In this document: positions 36,414 through 45,007 of the stretch, in pieces
Layout of the letters: the number at the start of each line of letters is the position of its first letter
Position numbering within the stretch: the stretch's first letter is position 1
DNA from: Achromobacter sp. Root83
GTDB taxonomy: Bacteria > Pseudomonadota > Gammaproteobacteria > Burkholderiales > Burkholderiaceae_B
Direction: 5' to 3'
Length of the DNA stretch: 64,000 bases
NCBI RefSeq assembly: GCF_001428845.1
Contig: NZ_LMIU01000006.1
Coordinates: forward strand, 134,195 to 198,194
Program-made: the position numbers and the translations under genes
The notes under the pieces: model-generated
Told to the model about the DNA's origin: nothing
The model's input: the letters and a program-made list of their open reading frames with translations, nothing else
The model's database searches: none

Positions 36414-36431
36414 CCTCCGTAGCCTTACGGA
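36414..36431 (+). promoter_or_regulatory. Inverted repeat TCCGTA-N4-TACGGA before the kinase gene
   Basis: CCTCCGTA-GCCT-TACGGA ends 38 bases before the GTG start at 36469, centred about 46 bases before a transcript start predicted from CATAAT (36456-36461). The same repeat, with longer arms, lies before the HbpS-like gene at 38525. It is a candidate binding site of the response regulator encoded in between. Confidence 0.62.
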
Positions 36432-36468
36432 TTCCGGCGCGCGCTTGCCGCAAGGCATAATTTCAGGC

Positions 36469-37908
36469 GTGAATCCCCTATCGCGCACGCGCGCCCTATT
36501 CTGCTGGCTGGTCCTGTTCTTGCTTGGCGCCGTCTGGATCGGCCGGCAGGAATACGTGGACCAGCACGAGCGCTTCTTCCAAAGCACCAGCGTGGCGCAG
36601 CGCATGCTGAGCCAGAAGACGGTGCAGCACGAAGCCGTGCTGGCCACATTGGCCGCCCTGTCCCACCCCCCTTCGCCCGAACGCCTGTTCCCCAGTCTTC
36701 AGCCGGCGATGCCGCAACTGCTTGGGCTGGGCCATCTGCCCGGCGGCGTCTGGGCCGGCAACGTGGCTGAACCGCAAGGCCTGACAGCTGCCGTCGAGCG
36801 CGCGCGCCAGCTTGGCCGGCCCGTGACCCTGCCCCTGGACGCCGCGCACTACTGGCTGGTCGCGCCGTCCGGCTGGAGCCTGCTGCTGGATGCCCGCCAA
36901 TTGGTGCCGGCCGCGGACTTTCCGCCGGGGCTGGCGAATCTGACCCTGACGGTGGACCGGTCGCCCCTGACGCTGCTGGAAAAGCAGCCCGGCGACGCCG
37001 TGCCCGGTTGGACGCTGGCGCTGCAAAAGCCGCTGGGCGCGGCAAGCCAGCCATTTCAAATGCGCAGCACCCGCAAGCTGACGCCGGACGCCTGGCCATG
37101 GATGGCGTGGCTGGCATGGGCGGCGGCCAGCGCCCTGCTGGTGGCGGGCGCCGCCGCCTGGCAGCGCTCGCGCGCCGAAGCGCGCCGCCAGCAGGAGCAG
37201 GTCCGCCTGGCGGCCATGGCGCGGCTGAGCACCCTGGGCGAAATGGCCGCCGGTATCGCCCATGAGCTCAATCAGCCCCTTACCGCCATCCTGGCCCACA
37301 CCCGCGCCGCCGAACGGCTGCTGGACGACGACGAAGAGCGGCCCGCGGTGCGCCATGCGCTGCTGGCCAGCGCCGAACAGGCCAAGCGCGCCGCCGACAT
37401 CATCAGCCGCATGCGGGCGCTGGTCCAACCCAGCTCGCCCGCGCTGCGCGAGGCCCTGGACCCCGACGCGCTGGTGGCGTCGCTGCGCTTCCTGCGCGAA
37501 CCCGAACTGGCGCGGCAAGGCATACGCCTGTCCTGGCACAACGCCAGTCCCGGCGCGCGCCCGCTGGGCGACCGCGTCGCGCTGGAACAGATCCTGCACA
37601 ACCTGGTGCAGAACGCGGCGGACGCGCTGGCCGGCGCAGGCGGGAACCGCCACATTTCGCTGGAAGGCCGGGCGGTCGACGGCAACTACCTGTTCAGCGT
37701 CAGCGACACCGGACCGGGCATTCCCGCCGATGCCATGCCGCGCCTGTTCGCGCCCTTCTACACCACGCGCGCCCAGGGCATGGGCCTGGGCCTGGCGCTG
37801 TGCGACACGCTGGCCGGGTCCATGGACGGCCGCATCGCGGCGCGCAATCTCAGCCCGGCGGGCGCCTGCTTCACCGTAAGCCTGCCCCGCGCCGGCGCCG
37901 CCGCATGA
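36469..37908 (+). CDS. Membrane sensor histidine kinase
   Basis: The 479-residue protein has a membrane helix at about 7-25, a periplasmic sensor domain of about 180 residues with no family I recognise, and a second helix near 209-231. A FixL/DctB-type HisKA domain with the phosphorylated H265 in STLGEMAAGIAHELNQPLTAI follows, then an HATPase (N box LHNLVQNAADAL, G1 SDTGPGIP, G2 GMGLGLALC). GTG 36469 gives a sensible N-terminus; a -10-like CATAAT only 8 bases upstream suggests a leaderless message. The stop overlaps the response regulator ATG. The HbpS-like secreted protein gene downstream is a possible sensory partner. Confidence 0.88.
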   Translation: MNPLSRTRALFCWLVLFLLGAVWIGRQEYVDQHERFFQSTSVAQRMLSQKTVQHEAVLATLAALSHPPSPERLFPSLQPAMPQLLGLGHLPGGVWAGNVAEPQGLTAAVERARQLGRPVTLPLDAAHYWLVAPSGWSLLLDARQLVPAADFPPGLANLTLTVDRSPLTLLEKQPGDAVPGWTLALQKPLGAASQPFQMRSTRKLTPDAWPWMAWLAWAAASALLVAGAAAWQRSRAEARRQQEQVRLAAMARLSTLGEMAAGIAHELNQPLTAILAHTRAAERLLDDDEERPAVRHALLASAEQAKRAADIISRMRALVQPSSPALREALDPDALVASLRFLREPELARQGIRLSWHNASPGARPLGDRVALEQILHNLVQNAADALAGAGGNRHISLEGRAVDGNYLFSVSDTGPGIPADAMPRLFAPFYTTRAQGMGLGLALCDTLAGSMDGRIAARNLSPAGACFTVSLPRAGAAA

Positions 37909-38519
37909 ACGCGAACGATCATTCCCCGCTGGTCTACCTGGTGGACGACGACGACGCGGTCCGCGACGGCCTGGCGCTGCTGCTGCGCAGCGTCGGCCTG
38001 CGCAGCACGGGCTTTGGCGATCCCATGGCGTTCCTGGCGGCGCTGGCGCAACCCTCGATCGGCTGCGTGGTGCTGGACATCCGCATGCCCGGCATCAGCG
38101 GACTGGACGTGCTGGCCACGCTGGCCGAACAGTCCGACCTGCCGGTCGTGATGCTGACCGGCCACGCCAACGTCGACCTCTGCCGCCGCGCGTTCAAGGG
38201 CGGCGCCATGGAATTCCTGCAAAAGCCGGTGGACGACGATGTGTTCCTGGATGCGGTGCAGGCCGCGGTGCGCACGCACATCGCCAGCCGCGAACGGCTG
38301 GCCGTCACGCAGGCGGCGGCCGACCGCCTGGCGCGCCTGTCCGGACGCGAGCACGAGGTCCTGGAACGTATCGTCCAGGGCATGAGCAACAAGGAGATCG
38401 CGCGCGAATTCGATCTGTCTCCGCGCACCGTCGAAACCTATCGGGCGAATGTGTTCGCCAAACTGGAAGCCGAGTCGCTGGCGCAGCTCATCCGCCAATA
38501 CGCGACCCTGCTGGACTGA
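37905..38519 (+). CDS. FixJ/NarL-type response regulator
   Basis: The 204-residue protein has a receiver domain with acidic pocket DDDD (residues 14-17), phosphorylated D58 in VVLDIRMPG, T in MLTGHA and K in FLQKPVDDD. A LuxR-type HTH follows (LSGREHEVLERIVQGMSNKEIAREFDLSPRTVETYRANVFAKLEAESLAQL). It pairs with the kinase encoded upstream (ATGA overlap). It is the likely binder of the TCCGTA-N4-TACGGA repeats that flank the two-gene unit on both sides. Confidence 0.93.
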   Translation: MNANDHSPLVYLVDDDDAVRDGLALLLRSVGLRSTGFGDPMAFLAALAQPSIGCVVLDIRMPGISGLDVLATLAEQSDLPVVMLTGHANVDLCRRAFKGGAMEFLQKPVDDDVFLDAVQAAVRTHIASRERLAVTQAAADRLARLSGREHEVLERIVQGMSNKEIAREFDLSPRTVETYRANVFAKLEAESLAQLIRQYATLLD

Positions 38520-38524
38520 ACCGG

Positions 38525-38544
38525 CCTCCGTAACGCTACGGAGG
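38525..38544 (+). promoter_or_regulatory. Inverted repeat CCTCCGTA-N4-TACGGAGG before the HbpS-like gene
   Basis: The 8-bp arms are perfect, right after the response regulator stop. GTATAC at 38562-38567 could be the -10 box, which would centre the repeat near -40, a usual activator position for LuxR-type regulators. It shares the core TCCGTA-N4-TACGGA with 36414-36431. With no T-run after it, a terminator role is unlikely. Confidence 0.68.
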
Positions 38545-38632
38545 CGCGCGCGTAGTCGGGCGTATACCGCGCGGCCGGCCCTTCGGCCACACTGTCTATT
38601 CCTATCGCACCATCTCAACAAGGATGCTGAAC

Positions 38633-39121
38633 ATGAACAAGATCACGCTCGCCGCCCTGATGTCCACGCTGGCCTTCGCCAGCGCCGCCCACGCCGCCGT
38701 GCTGAGCGAAAGCAATCTGTCGATGGCCGACGCGCAAAAGCTCGCCACCGCCACCGTCGCCGCCTGCCAGGCCAAGGGCTACAACGTCAGCGCATCGGTC
38801 GTGGACCGCGCCGGCCTGCTCAAGGCCTTCGCGCGGGCCGACAATGCCGGCCCGCACACCATCGAAGCCAGCCGCGCCAAGGCGTTCACCGCCGTGTCGG
38901 CCAAGACGCCCACGCTTGCCATGATGGAAAACTCGCAAAAGAATCCGGGCGCGGCCAACCTGACCGACATCCCCGGTTTCCTGCTGCTGGGCGGCGGGGT
39001 GCCCGTCAAGGCGGGCAACAGCGTGATCGGCGCCATCGGCGTGGCGGGCGCGCCCGGCGGCAACCTGGACGCCCAGTGCGCCGATGCCGTGCTGGAAGAG
39101 AACGCCGCGCTGTTCAAGTAA
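38633..39121 (+). CDS. Secreted HbpS/GlcG-like heme-binding family protein
   Basis: The 162-residue precursor has a signal peptide (MNKITLAALMSTLAFASAAHA). The mature part is a single GlcG/HbpS (DUF336) domain: LSMADAQKLATATVAACQAKGYNVSASVVDRAG, IEASRAKAFTAVSAKTPT and IPGFLLLGGGVPVKAGNSVIGAIGVAGAPGG. In Streptomyces the secreted HbpS binds heme and modulates the SenS-SenR two-component system. Here the gene directly follows a kinase/regulator pair and carries the same inverted repeat in front. Start 38633 is 8 bases from AAGGA; an ATG three codons earlier overlaps that site. The heme role is inferred from the family only. Confidence 0.85.
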   Translation: MNKITLAALMSTLAFASAAHAAVLSESNLSMADAQKLATATVAACQAKGYNVSASVVDRAGLLKAFARADNAGPHTIEASRAKAFTAVSAKTPTLAMMENSQKNPGAANLTDIPGFLLLGGGVPVKAGNSVIGAIGVAGAPGGNLDAQCADAVLEENAALFK

Positions 39122-39136
39122 ATCACGCGCGAGCGG

Positions 39137-39167
39137 CGGCCGGCGCGCGCATCGCGGGCGCCGGCCG
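39137..39167. terminator. GC-rich hairpin between convergent genes
   Basis: CGGCCGGCGC (39137-39146) and GCGCCGGCCG (39158-39167) form a perfect 10-bp stem between the HbpS-like and autotransporter stops. There is no T-run on either strand, so termination is plausible but unproven. Confidence 0.4.
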
Positions 39168-39171
39168 TGGC

Positions 39172-42100
39172 CTAGAACAGCACCTTGATGCCGGCATTGA
39201 TGTTGTAGCTGCTGGTCTTGGTGCTGCCGATGCCCTGTTCCACGCCGCTCTGGATATTGACGTAGGTGTTCTTCGCGACAAACCTGTCGTACCCGAGTTT
39301 CAGGCCGACGCGCGGGCCCGCGAGTTTGTTGTCGTACGTCACGTCTCCCTGCGTGGCCGTCGGGTAGATGCTGGATGAATTGCCTGCGGTGGCCAGAAGG
39401 TTCACCGTCGCCCATGCCGTGCTGGCCTGCGCGGTGTCGGGCTCCCAGGTCTTGGAAAGCCGTACGCCCAGTCTGCCGGTCACGCTGTTCACCGCGGGCA
39501 GCTTCACCGAGCTCACCGCGTCGTGGCTATCGGAATACTTGATGCGCTGATAGATCAGTTGCGCCTGCGGCTCGATCCGCAGATGGCTTGCATCATCGCC
39601 CACGGCGAACGCCTTGCCGGCTTCCGCCGACGCCAATCCGCCCCAACCCGAGGTCTTCAACGACAGGTCGGCCGTGGCGGCGCTGGTCTTGGCGTCATAG
39701 CGGCTGGCCTGGGTTACCAGATCCAGATAGCCGCCCTTTCCGTCCAGCACCGTGTAATAGCCGCCGACGCTATACGCCTGCTGCCGGGCGCGGCCCGCGA
39801 AGCGGGTGGTTTTCGCGCTTTCCGAATAGTGGTCCACATCGGAGGACATCGTCGCGGCGGACGCGAACACCCCCGCGCTGCGGCGCGACAGTCCCTTGAA
39901 GTTCACGTATACATCCGATCCAAGCTGAATACCGCCGAGCTTGGTCTTCGTAGCGATGTCTTCTTCCAGCAGGCCCATATCGTGCCCGCGGTTGCGGCCA
40001 AGCTCCGTCAGCGTGCGCGCCCAGGCGTAGGGATAGACCTTGCGCTCCAGTGCTTCGGTGGCGCCCATCCGGTCGTTCAGCGAGCCGGCGCTCAATTCGC
40101 CGTAGCGCGAAGCCTGATTGCCCAACTGCGAATAGATGGACACTTCCGGGCGCGCCTCGCTGCGCAGATACCAGTTATTGGGGTTTTGCTGAACGCCTCC
40201 GACGACGCGGCCGCCATGCTGCAATGCGTAGAGAAACGGGCCTCGTCGATTGCCGGACGACGACTGTTCCTGGACAAAGGCATTGTCGGTCAGGTCGCCC
40301 GCCTGGACCACCAGCAGGCCGTCGCCCTTCGAAGGATCTCCTCCCACGGACGTGTCCATGCGCAGCGCCAGTGTGGTCGTGCCCGTCGCGCCCTGCTTCA
40401 GCACCAGGTGATCGCTGACCCCGTCGTAGGTCGGAATGACGAACAAGGTCACCGCGCCGCCTTCGCCCACGAGACTATCGGCCGTGATGCTTCTGCCGAT
40501 GGCCTCCCCACGGCCCACGTCGGGTTCCACGAAATTGATGCGGCCGGCAAGCGTCAGCGGACCGACGCTGCTGACGTTATTCCCAACCGAAGGATTCCTG
40601 GCATCCGTCATCACGCTCCAGGTGCTGGATGAGTCCACGCGCACGCTGCCTTCGCTGCTTATCCAGCCATGCAACTGCGCATTGCGCAGATCCAGGCTTT
40701 CATTGCGGCTGCGCACGATGACCGCCGCGCCCCCCGTGGACCTGGCGCCCAGCGAGGTGCCGTCGATGACGAGGGAACCGCCGTTCAGATAGGTCGTTCC
40801 CGTATAGCCCAGCGCTCCCGTCAGCGTGGTCCGGCCAGGCCCCTCCAGCCGAAGATCGCCCGTCCCGTTGATCGCGTTTGCTATCACGAGGTCGTCGGCG
40901 CGATTGAACGCCAGCACGCCGTTGTTGATGAAGGCCCCGGGCCCCATCGCGCCGTTGACGCCGCCATCGCCAAGCTGCAGCGTGCCTTCGTCCACCACCG
41001 TGACACCCTGGAAGCCGTTATCGCTCAAGATAGTCAGCAGCCCCGCACCGGCCTTCCTGAACACACCACCCGCACCCTCCACGGCCCCGCGGATTGTCGA
41101 TTGCGCGTCTGCGTCGACGCGTACCCCGCCCGTGCTGGCCACCACCATGTTCCGAAGAATGGCCGCATTATCCAGGACGTGCAGTATCCCGCCGTCCAGC
41201 ATCAACGCATCTTCCACGCGCCCCAGGCTCTGGTCGCTGCGTATCGCGAGCGCGCCACCCTTGATGGTCCACGGGGTGCTTACCTGCGTCGGCGTATTCA
41301 CCAATTCCCAGGTGCCATCGGAGGTTTTTTCGAATGACGTGAAGCCCTGATAGAAATCCGTGGTTGCCACGCTGGTTCCGATGGCTCCCAACTTGGAAAC
41401 GTCGAATGCGATTCTCGCGCCCGTGGCGGCATTGAGCGGGCCAGGCCCGTCCAGCGCCAGCTTGTTGTTGCTGGAACGGGTGGCATCCACCGCGCCCACG
41501 ATTTCGCTGCCTGCCTGCAGGCGCAGGAGCGAGTGATGGGCGGTTTCCGCGTACATGATGGCCACGGCCTGCGCGGTGCCGACGCCGGGCGCGATTTTTC
41601 CCGCGTTGGTGATCTGGGTATAGGCGCCGAGGACGTGCACGCCATAGCCGCCGATGGAGGTGCCGCCCGCGCCCATGGCAGGACCTCCACGGGCTTCCCC
41701 GCCCTTGCCGCCCGATCCCCCCGGCGCGCCTCCACCGCCTCCGCCGCCGCCAGTGGCGTACACCTCCGTAGAGTCAGCGTCTGCGCCATTCAAATTGCCA
41801 GATGCGCCGACCCGCCCTGCCTGGGCCCCGGCACTGGTTCCTCCTCCTTGGCCGGCCCCGCCTCCGCAGCCATTATCGGCACCCGTTCCGGCAGTGCAAC
41901 CAAAGGGATCATTGCTCCCACCAGCTCCCCCCGCCCCGCCCCCGTACGAATAGATGAAGGGAGTAGAGCTGCCGTTCTCACCGGCTTGTCCACCCATGCC
42001 TCCATCGCCTGCCGGCATTGGGGTTCGTGTGGGCGTAGTGGCAGTGCATGAAATAGTAGTGATGCCACTGTAGCAGTGGTCGATATCGCCGCCTCCACCG

Positions 42101-42618
42101 CCCCCGCCCCCGGCGCCGCCGACTCCATCGCCGCCACGCCCCCCCGGTGCAGCGTCTAGGCTGAACGCGCTGCCCCCTCCTCCTCCACCGCCTCCGCCCG
42201 CGCCGCCTTGCAGAAGCCCCAGGTTCGTCAGCACCGCGCCGTCCGCCTGCAGGCTGACACCATGTCCACCTTGACCGCCGTTTCCTCCCAGCCCGCCGTA
42301 TCCGTCGAACACATTGGTGCCACTGCCACGCAAGCCATTACCGCCGCCCCCACCACCACCGCCGCCACCGCCACCGCCCGCCCCGCCGCTCAGGCGTTCC
42401 GTATTCACAAACGGCGTGGTGTCCCACACGACAACGGCGACCTCGCCATCGCCGCCGTCTCCACCGGCCATGCCGGGCGCGCCGCCCAGTCCGGCCGTGC
42501 CGCTGTTTCCGATAATGTCGCCCAGCGCCATGGCGGGCAGGAATATCATCAGTCCGGCAAGAAAAAACACCGTCGCCGGTGTTTTCGATTTACCCCGAAA
42601 ATCGCATTTGGATCGCAC
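39172..42618 (-). CDS. Type V autotransporter with glycine-rich passenger
   Basis: The 1148-residue protein starts at GTG 42618 behind AAGGTGG. The signal segment TPATVFFLAGLMIFLPAMALG is followed by a very glycine-rich passenger region (about residues 34-335) with 13 consecutive glycines at 81-93 encoded by mixed GGT/GGC/GGG codons. Next comes a beta-helical part with an autotransporter-associated strand repeat (FRKAGAGLLTILSDNGFQG, DEGTLQLGDGG). The last 280 or so residues form the outer-membrane beta barrel (YAWARTLTELGRNRGHDMG, TRFAGRARQQAYSVGGYY, final strand ending KVLF). Function is unknown; adhesion or matrix roles are usual. It is monocistronic and convergent with the HbpS-like gene. 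Confidence 0.88.
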   Translation of the reverse strand: MRSKCDFRGKSKTPATVFFLAGLMIFLPAMALGDIIGNSGTAGLGGAPGMAGGDGGDGEVAVVVWDTTPFVNTERLSGGAGGGGGGGGGGGGGNGLRGSGTNVFDGYGGLGGNGGQGGHGVSLQADGAVLTNLGLLQGGAGGGGGGGGGSAFSLDAAPGGRGGDGVGGAGGGGGGGGDIDHCYSGITTISCTATTPTRTPMPAGDGGMGGQAGENGSSTPFIYSYGGGAGGAGGSNDPFGCTAGTGADNGCGGGAGQGGGTSAGAQAGRVGASGNLNGADADSTEVYATGGGGGGGGAPGGSGGKGGEARGGPAMGAGGTSIGGYGVHVLGAYTQITNAGKIAPGVGTAQAVAIMYAETAHHSLLRLQAGSEIVGAVDATRSSNNKLALDGPGPLNAATGARIAFDVSKLGAIGTSVATTDFYQGFTSFEKTSDGTWELVNTPTQVSTPWTIKGGALAIRSDQSLGRVEDALMLDGGILHVLDNAAILRNMVVASTGGVRVDADAQSTIRGAVEGAGGVFRKAGAGLLTILSDNGFQGVTVVDEGTLQLGDGGVNGAMGPGAFINNGVLAFNRADDLVIANAINGTGDLRLEGPGRTTLTGALGYTGTTYLNGGSLVIDGTSLGARSTGGAAVIVRSRNESLDLRNAQLHGWISSEGSVRVDSSSTWSVMTDARNPSVGNNVSSVGPLTLAGRINFVEPDVGRGEAIGRSITADSLVGEGGAVTLFVIPTYDGVSDHLVLKQGATGTTTLALRMDTSVGGDPSKGDGLLVVQAGDLTDNAFVQEQSSSGNRRGPFLYALQHGGRVVGGVQQNPNNWYLRSEARPEVSIYSQLGNQASRYGELSAGSLNDRMGATEALERKVYPYAWARTLTELGRNRGHDMGLLEEDIATKTKLGGIQLGSDVYVNFKGLSRRSAGVFASAATMSSDVDHYSESAKTTRFAGRARQQAYSVGGYYTVLDGKGGYLDLVTQASRYDAKTSAATADLSLKTSGWGGLASAEAGKAFAVGDDASHLRIEPQAQLIYQRIKYSDSHDAVSSVKLPAVNSVTGRLGVRLSKTWEPDTAQASTAWATVNLLATAGNSSSIYPTATQGDVTYDNKLAGPRVGLKLGYDRFVAKNTYVNIQSGVEQGIGSTKTSSYNINAGIKVLF

Positions 42619-43124
42619 GTAGCCACCTTACATAAATTCAGCGATATAGACGCCCGCGGACCCACGCGGCGCGAATCAATGGAATCGCGCGCTGCTTTAT
42701 TCAGTGGGATACCGAGGCCTATGGACGCTCTCGTTAGCGTGGTTATGCTAGGTGGCCGCGTCGCCGGCGTATTGAGCAATAACACTCAAAATCGCGCGAT
42801 GGATAATGCCGCGCAAAATCTGAACGAATCCAATGCAGGCGCACGCGGGCGGCTACCGGCGGCGGCATTGCTGGGAAATTTTCGCGTTTTCTGAAGGGGA
42901 TCATTTCCCCGCGGAGCCGCAGGGCAAGCGCTGGAGATCTTGAATCTCGGCGGCGGAGATTGCCACGGAAGCGAGCGGAGCGGAACGCGTGACGGAATAC
43001 CTGGCGGACTGCTGAGCGACACGCTTGGCGGCATGCGCAGCGGCATGCTCAGCGGCATGTGCACCGCAGACACCGCCCGCACGCGCGCGGGCCAGCAATT
43101 CAAAAACGCCTACTGCTGCCCGCG
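42619..43124. other. Intergenic region upstream of the autotransporter
   Basis: These roughly 500 bases are less GC-rich than the surroundings between 42619 and 42900 and should hold the autotransporter promoter. I see no convincing gene: frames on both strands are repetitive and lack ribosome binding sites. A 12-base unit is repeated three times at 43028-43063. Confidence 0.5.
43028..43063. repeat. Three tandem 12-bp units
   Basis: GCGGCATGCGCA, GCGGCATGCTCA and GCGGCATGTGCA follow one another directly, each differing by one or two bases. The unit length is a multiple of three, but no reliable reading frame covers it. Confidence 0.7.
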
Positions 43125-43154
43125 AAAAAAAACGGCGCGCCTGAGCGCGCCGTT
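43125..43154 (-). terminator. Intrinsic terminator of the 43160-44737 gene
   Basis: AACGGCGCGC (43131-43140) and GCGCGCCGTT (43145-43154) pair perfectly around CTGA. Eight A at 43125-43132 give a U-run on the minus strand, 5 bases past the gene stop. Confidence 0.92.
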
Positions 43155-43159
43155 CATGT

Positions 43160-44737
43160 TCAGACCTGGCGCTCCCGCGCCACCGAACGCGCAAGCAACA
43201 GATGCTTGCTTAGCAGCAGCGCATCCGCCTGCGCCGGATCGCGGCGCTGCAGCAGGTCTTCCTCGCGCGGCTCCAGGTCCGCGGCATGTACCAGCGACAT
43301 CAGATTGCGCGTCTTCGTGTCCGACACCGGCGTGGTGTTGTCTTCGATCAGTTCGCCCTTCACGTACGCCTGCATCCGCATGGACAGCTTGCGGGTGTTG
43401 GTGAGGGTTGCCGACGCCAGCGCGCCTTCTTCGTAGCGGAGGTCGGTCTGGCTGCTGGTCTGGTCGTTGATCTGGAAGTAGCGGTAGTTCTGCGTGTCCT
43501 TGTCCTTGGTCAGGTCAAGCTGCATCTTGGGCGTGAGCGCGGTGTGGTAGCTGGCGGACAGGCTCGCGCGCTGTTCCTGTTTGACAGCCAGGTCGAACAA
43601 GGGCCGGCCGCTCACGCTGCTGCTCTGCGAAACCTGATAGGTGAACTGGTCGATTTCGCTGGTCTTGTACGGATTGCTGATCTGCATGGTCTGCGAGACC
43701 GACGCCGAGAAATCGGCCATGCCCGACAGCAGGCTGCGATACGTGTAGCCGGCCGCCACGCGCCGGGGCACCTGGCTCGACGGCGCGGCGCCGGGGTCGT
43801 AGCTTTGGTGCAATTCGGTGAAGGCGTCCTTGAACAGCGCCATCAGGTCCTTGTCGCCGCGGCCGCGGCTTTGCGCGCTGTCGAACTGCTGCAGGTAAAC
43901 GCTGACCGCCGCGGCCCGCTGCTGCGCGTTGCCGTACACCAGGGGCTTGCTGATGTCGATGTCGACTTTCACCACGCCGGCCGCGCTCTTGATCGACAGC
44001 GACCGTTGCTTGCTGTCGGCCACGAAATCGACCGTCTGCGAGATCACGCCATTGGCGCTGGTGGTGGTTTGCAGCGACACCGACGACAGCACGCCCGTGC
44101 TGAACTTGGCCAGGCCCGCGAACGCCATGCGCGGAGGCACGGCGCTCAGCCCGTCGACCGTGTCCTGGAATGCCTTGGACAGGCCGGCGATGGCGTTGCG
44201 TTCGGTTTCGGTCAGTTCGCCTTCGGTCACTTCGATCTGGACCGCCAGGCCCTCGGCGCGATTGTCCAGCGTGACGGCAACCTTCACGCCGCTGGCGGTG
44301 GTGATGCGCAGCGTGTAGGCGTCGTTGGCCTGCGCGGGCGAACTGGCCTGCGTGGTGCCCGTCAGCCCGTCGAGCTGCTCGGCGCTGCGGGCCAGCATCG
44401 CGGATTGAGAGAAATTGCCGCCATCCGTCTTGAACCGGGCGAGCAGCGCGGACGCAACGCCTTCGAGGCGGCCTGCCAGCGTACGGGCCGAGATCGTGCT
44501 TGCGATCACGGTGGACACCGGATCCAAGGCCTCACGTTCCCAGACCAGGCCCCCGGCGGCAAGCGACGAGGCCGGCTGCGCCGTGTAGGTCAATGGGGTG
44601 TCGGCGCCCTGCCTCAGCGTCACCGAGGTGGACGACGCAAGCGCCACGTCAGGGGCGGCAACCGCGCGGTTAACGCCGGATGCGGGTAGCGTCGGCGCTA
44701 CCGTGCTGACGGCGCCGAACGGGGCAACGGATGTCAT
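43160..44737 (-). CDS. Large protein of unknown function
   Basis: I do not recognise this 525-residue protein. It has no signal peptide or membrane helix. The N-terminal third is rich in Ala, Ser and Thr; the middle holds a regular segment (DAYTLRITTASGVKVAVTLDNRAEGLAVQIEVTEGELTETERNAIAGLSKAFQDTVDGLSAVPPRMAFAGLAKF). The rest repeats short strand-like stretches ending in LSMRM-, LSLQTT- and SLSASYH-type patterns, and the C-terminus is a charged helix (EPREEDLLQRRDPAQADALLLSKHLLLARSVARE). ATG 44737 has GGAGG 9 bases upstream; ATG 44746 abuts that site and was rejected. It is a single gene with its own strong terminator. Confidence 0.75.
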   Translation of the reverse strand: MTSVAPFGAVSTVAPTLPASGVNRAVAAPDVALASSTSVTLRQGADTPLTYTAQPASSLAAGGLVWEREALDPVSTVIASTISARTLAGRLEGVASALLARFKTDGGNFSQSAMLARSAEQLDGLTGTTQASSPAQANDAYTLRITTASGVKVAVTLDNRAEGLAVQIEVTEGELTETERNAIAGLSKAFQDTVDGLSAVPPRMAFAGLAKFSTGVLSSVSLQTTTSANGVISQTVDFVADSKQRSLSIKSAAGVVKVDIDISKPLVYGNAQQRAAAVSVYLQQFDSAQSRGRGDKDLMALFKDAFTELHQSYDPGAAPSSQVPRRVAAGYTYRSLLSGMADFSASVSQTMQISNPYKTSEIDQFTYQVSQSSSVSGRPLFDLAVKQEQRASLSASYHTALTPKMQLDLTKDKDTQNYRYFQINDQTSSQTDLRYEEGALASATLTNTRKLSMRMQAYVKGELIEDNTTPVSDTKTRNLMSLVHAADLEPREEDLLQRRDPAQADALLLSKHLLLARSVARERQV

Positions 44738-45007
44738 GTCGTTCATCCTCCGGGGGGCCGTGGGCAGGGATTGCCCGGCCAAGCCCCCTGTTCTTGTCGA
44801 ATATGTAACGGCAGGATGCGGCTGAACTTAAATCGCGCCTGTGACAAGCGGCCAACGCCAGGGCGCGGATGGAGCGCATTGGACACATCCGCCATGGCGA
44901 ACCGCCTATACCTTTGTATGACGCGCCAAGCCCAGCGTACGATGTCCCCGTGGCGCACAAAGCCCTAGTCTATTACTGCGGTCCCCCTAACCCCGGAGAA
45001 ACTGACA

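Noticed and set aside
42940-43404. 154-codon plus-strand frame spanning the 12-bp repeats
   Set aside because: It runs through a terminator and into the antisense of the 43160-44737 gene, has no ribosome binding site and its composition follows the repeat.
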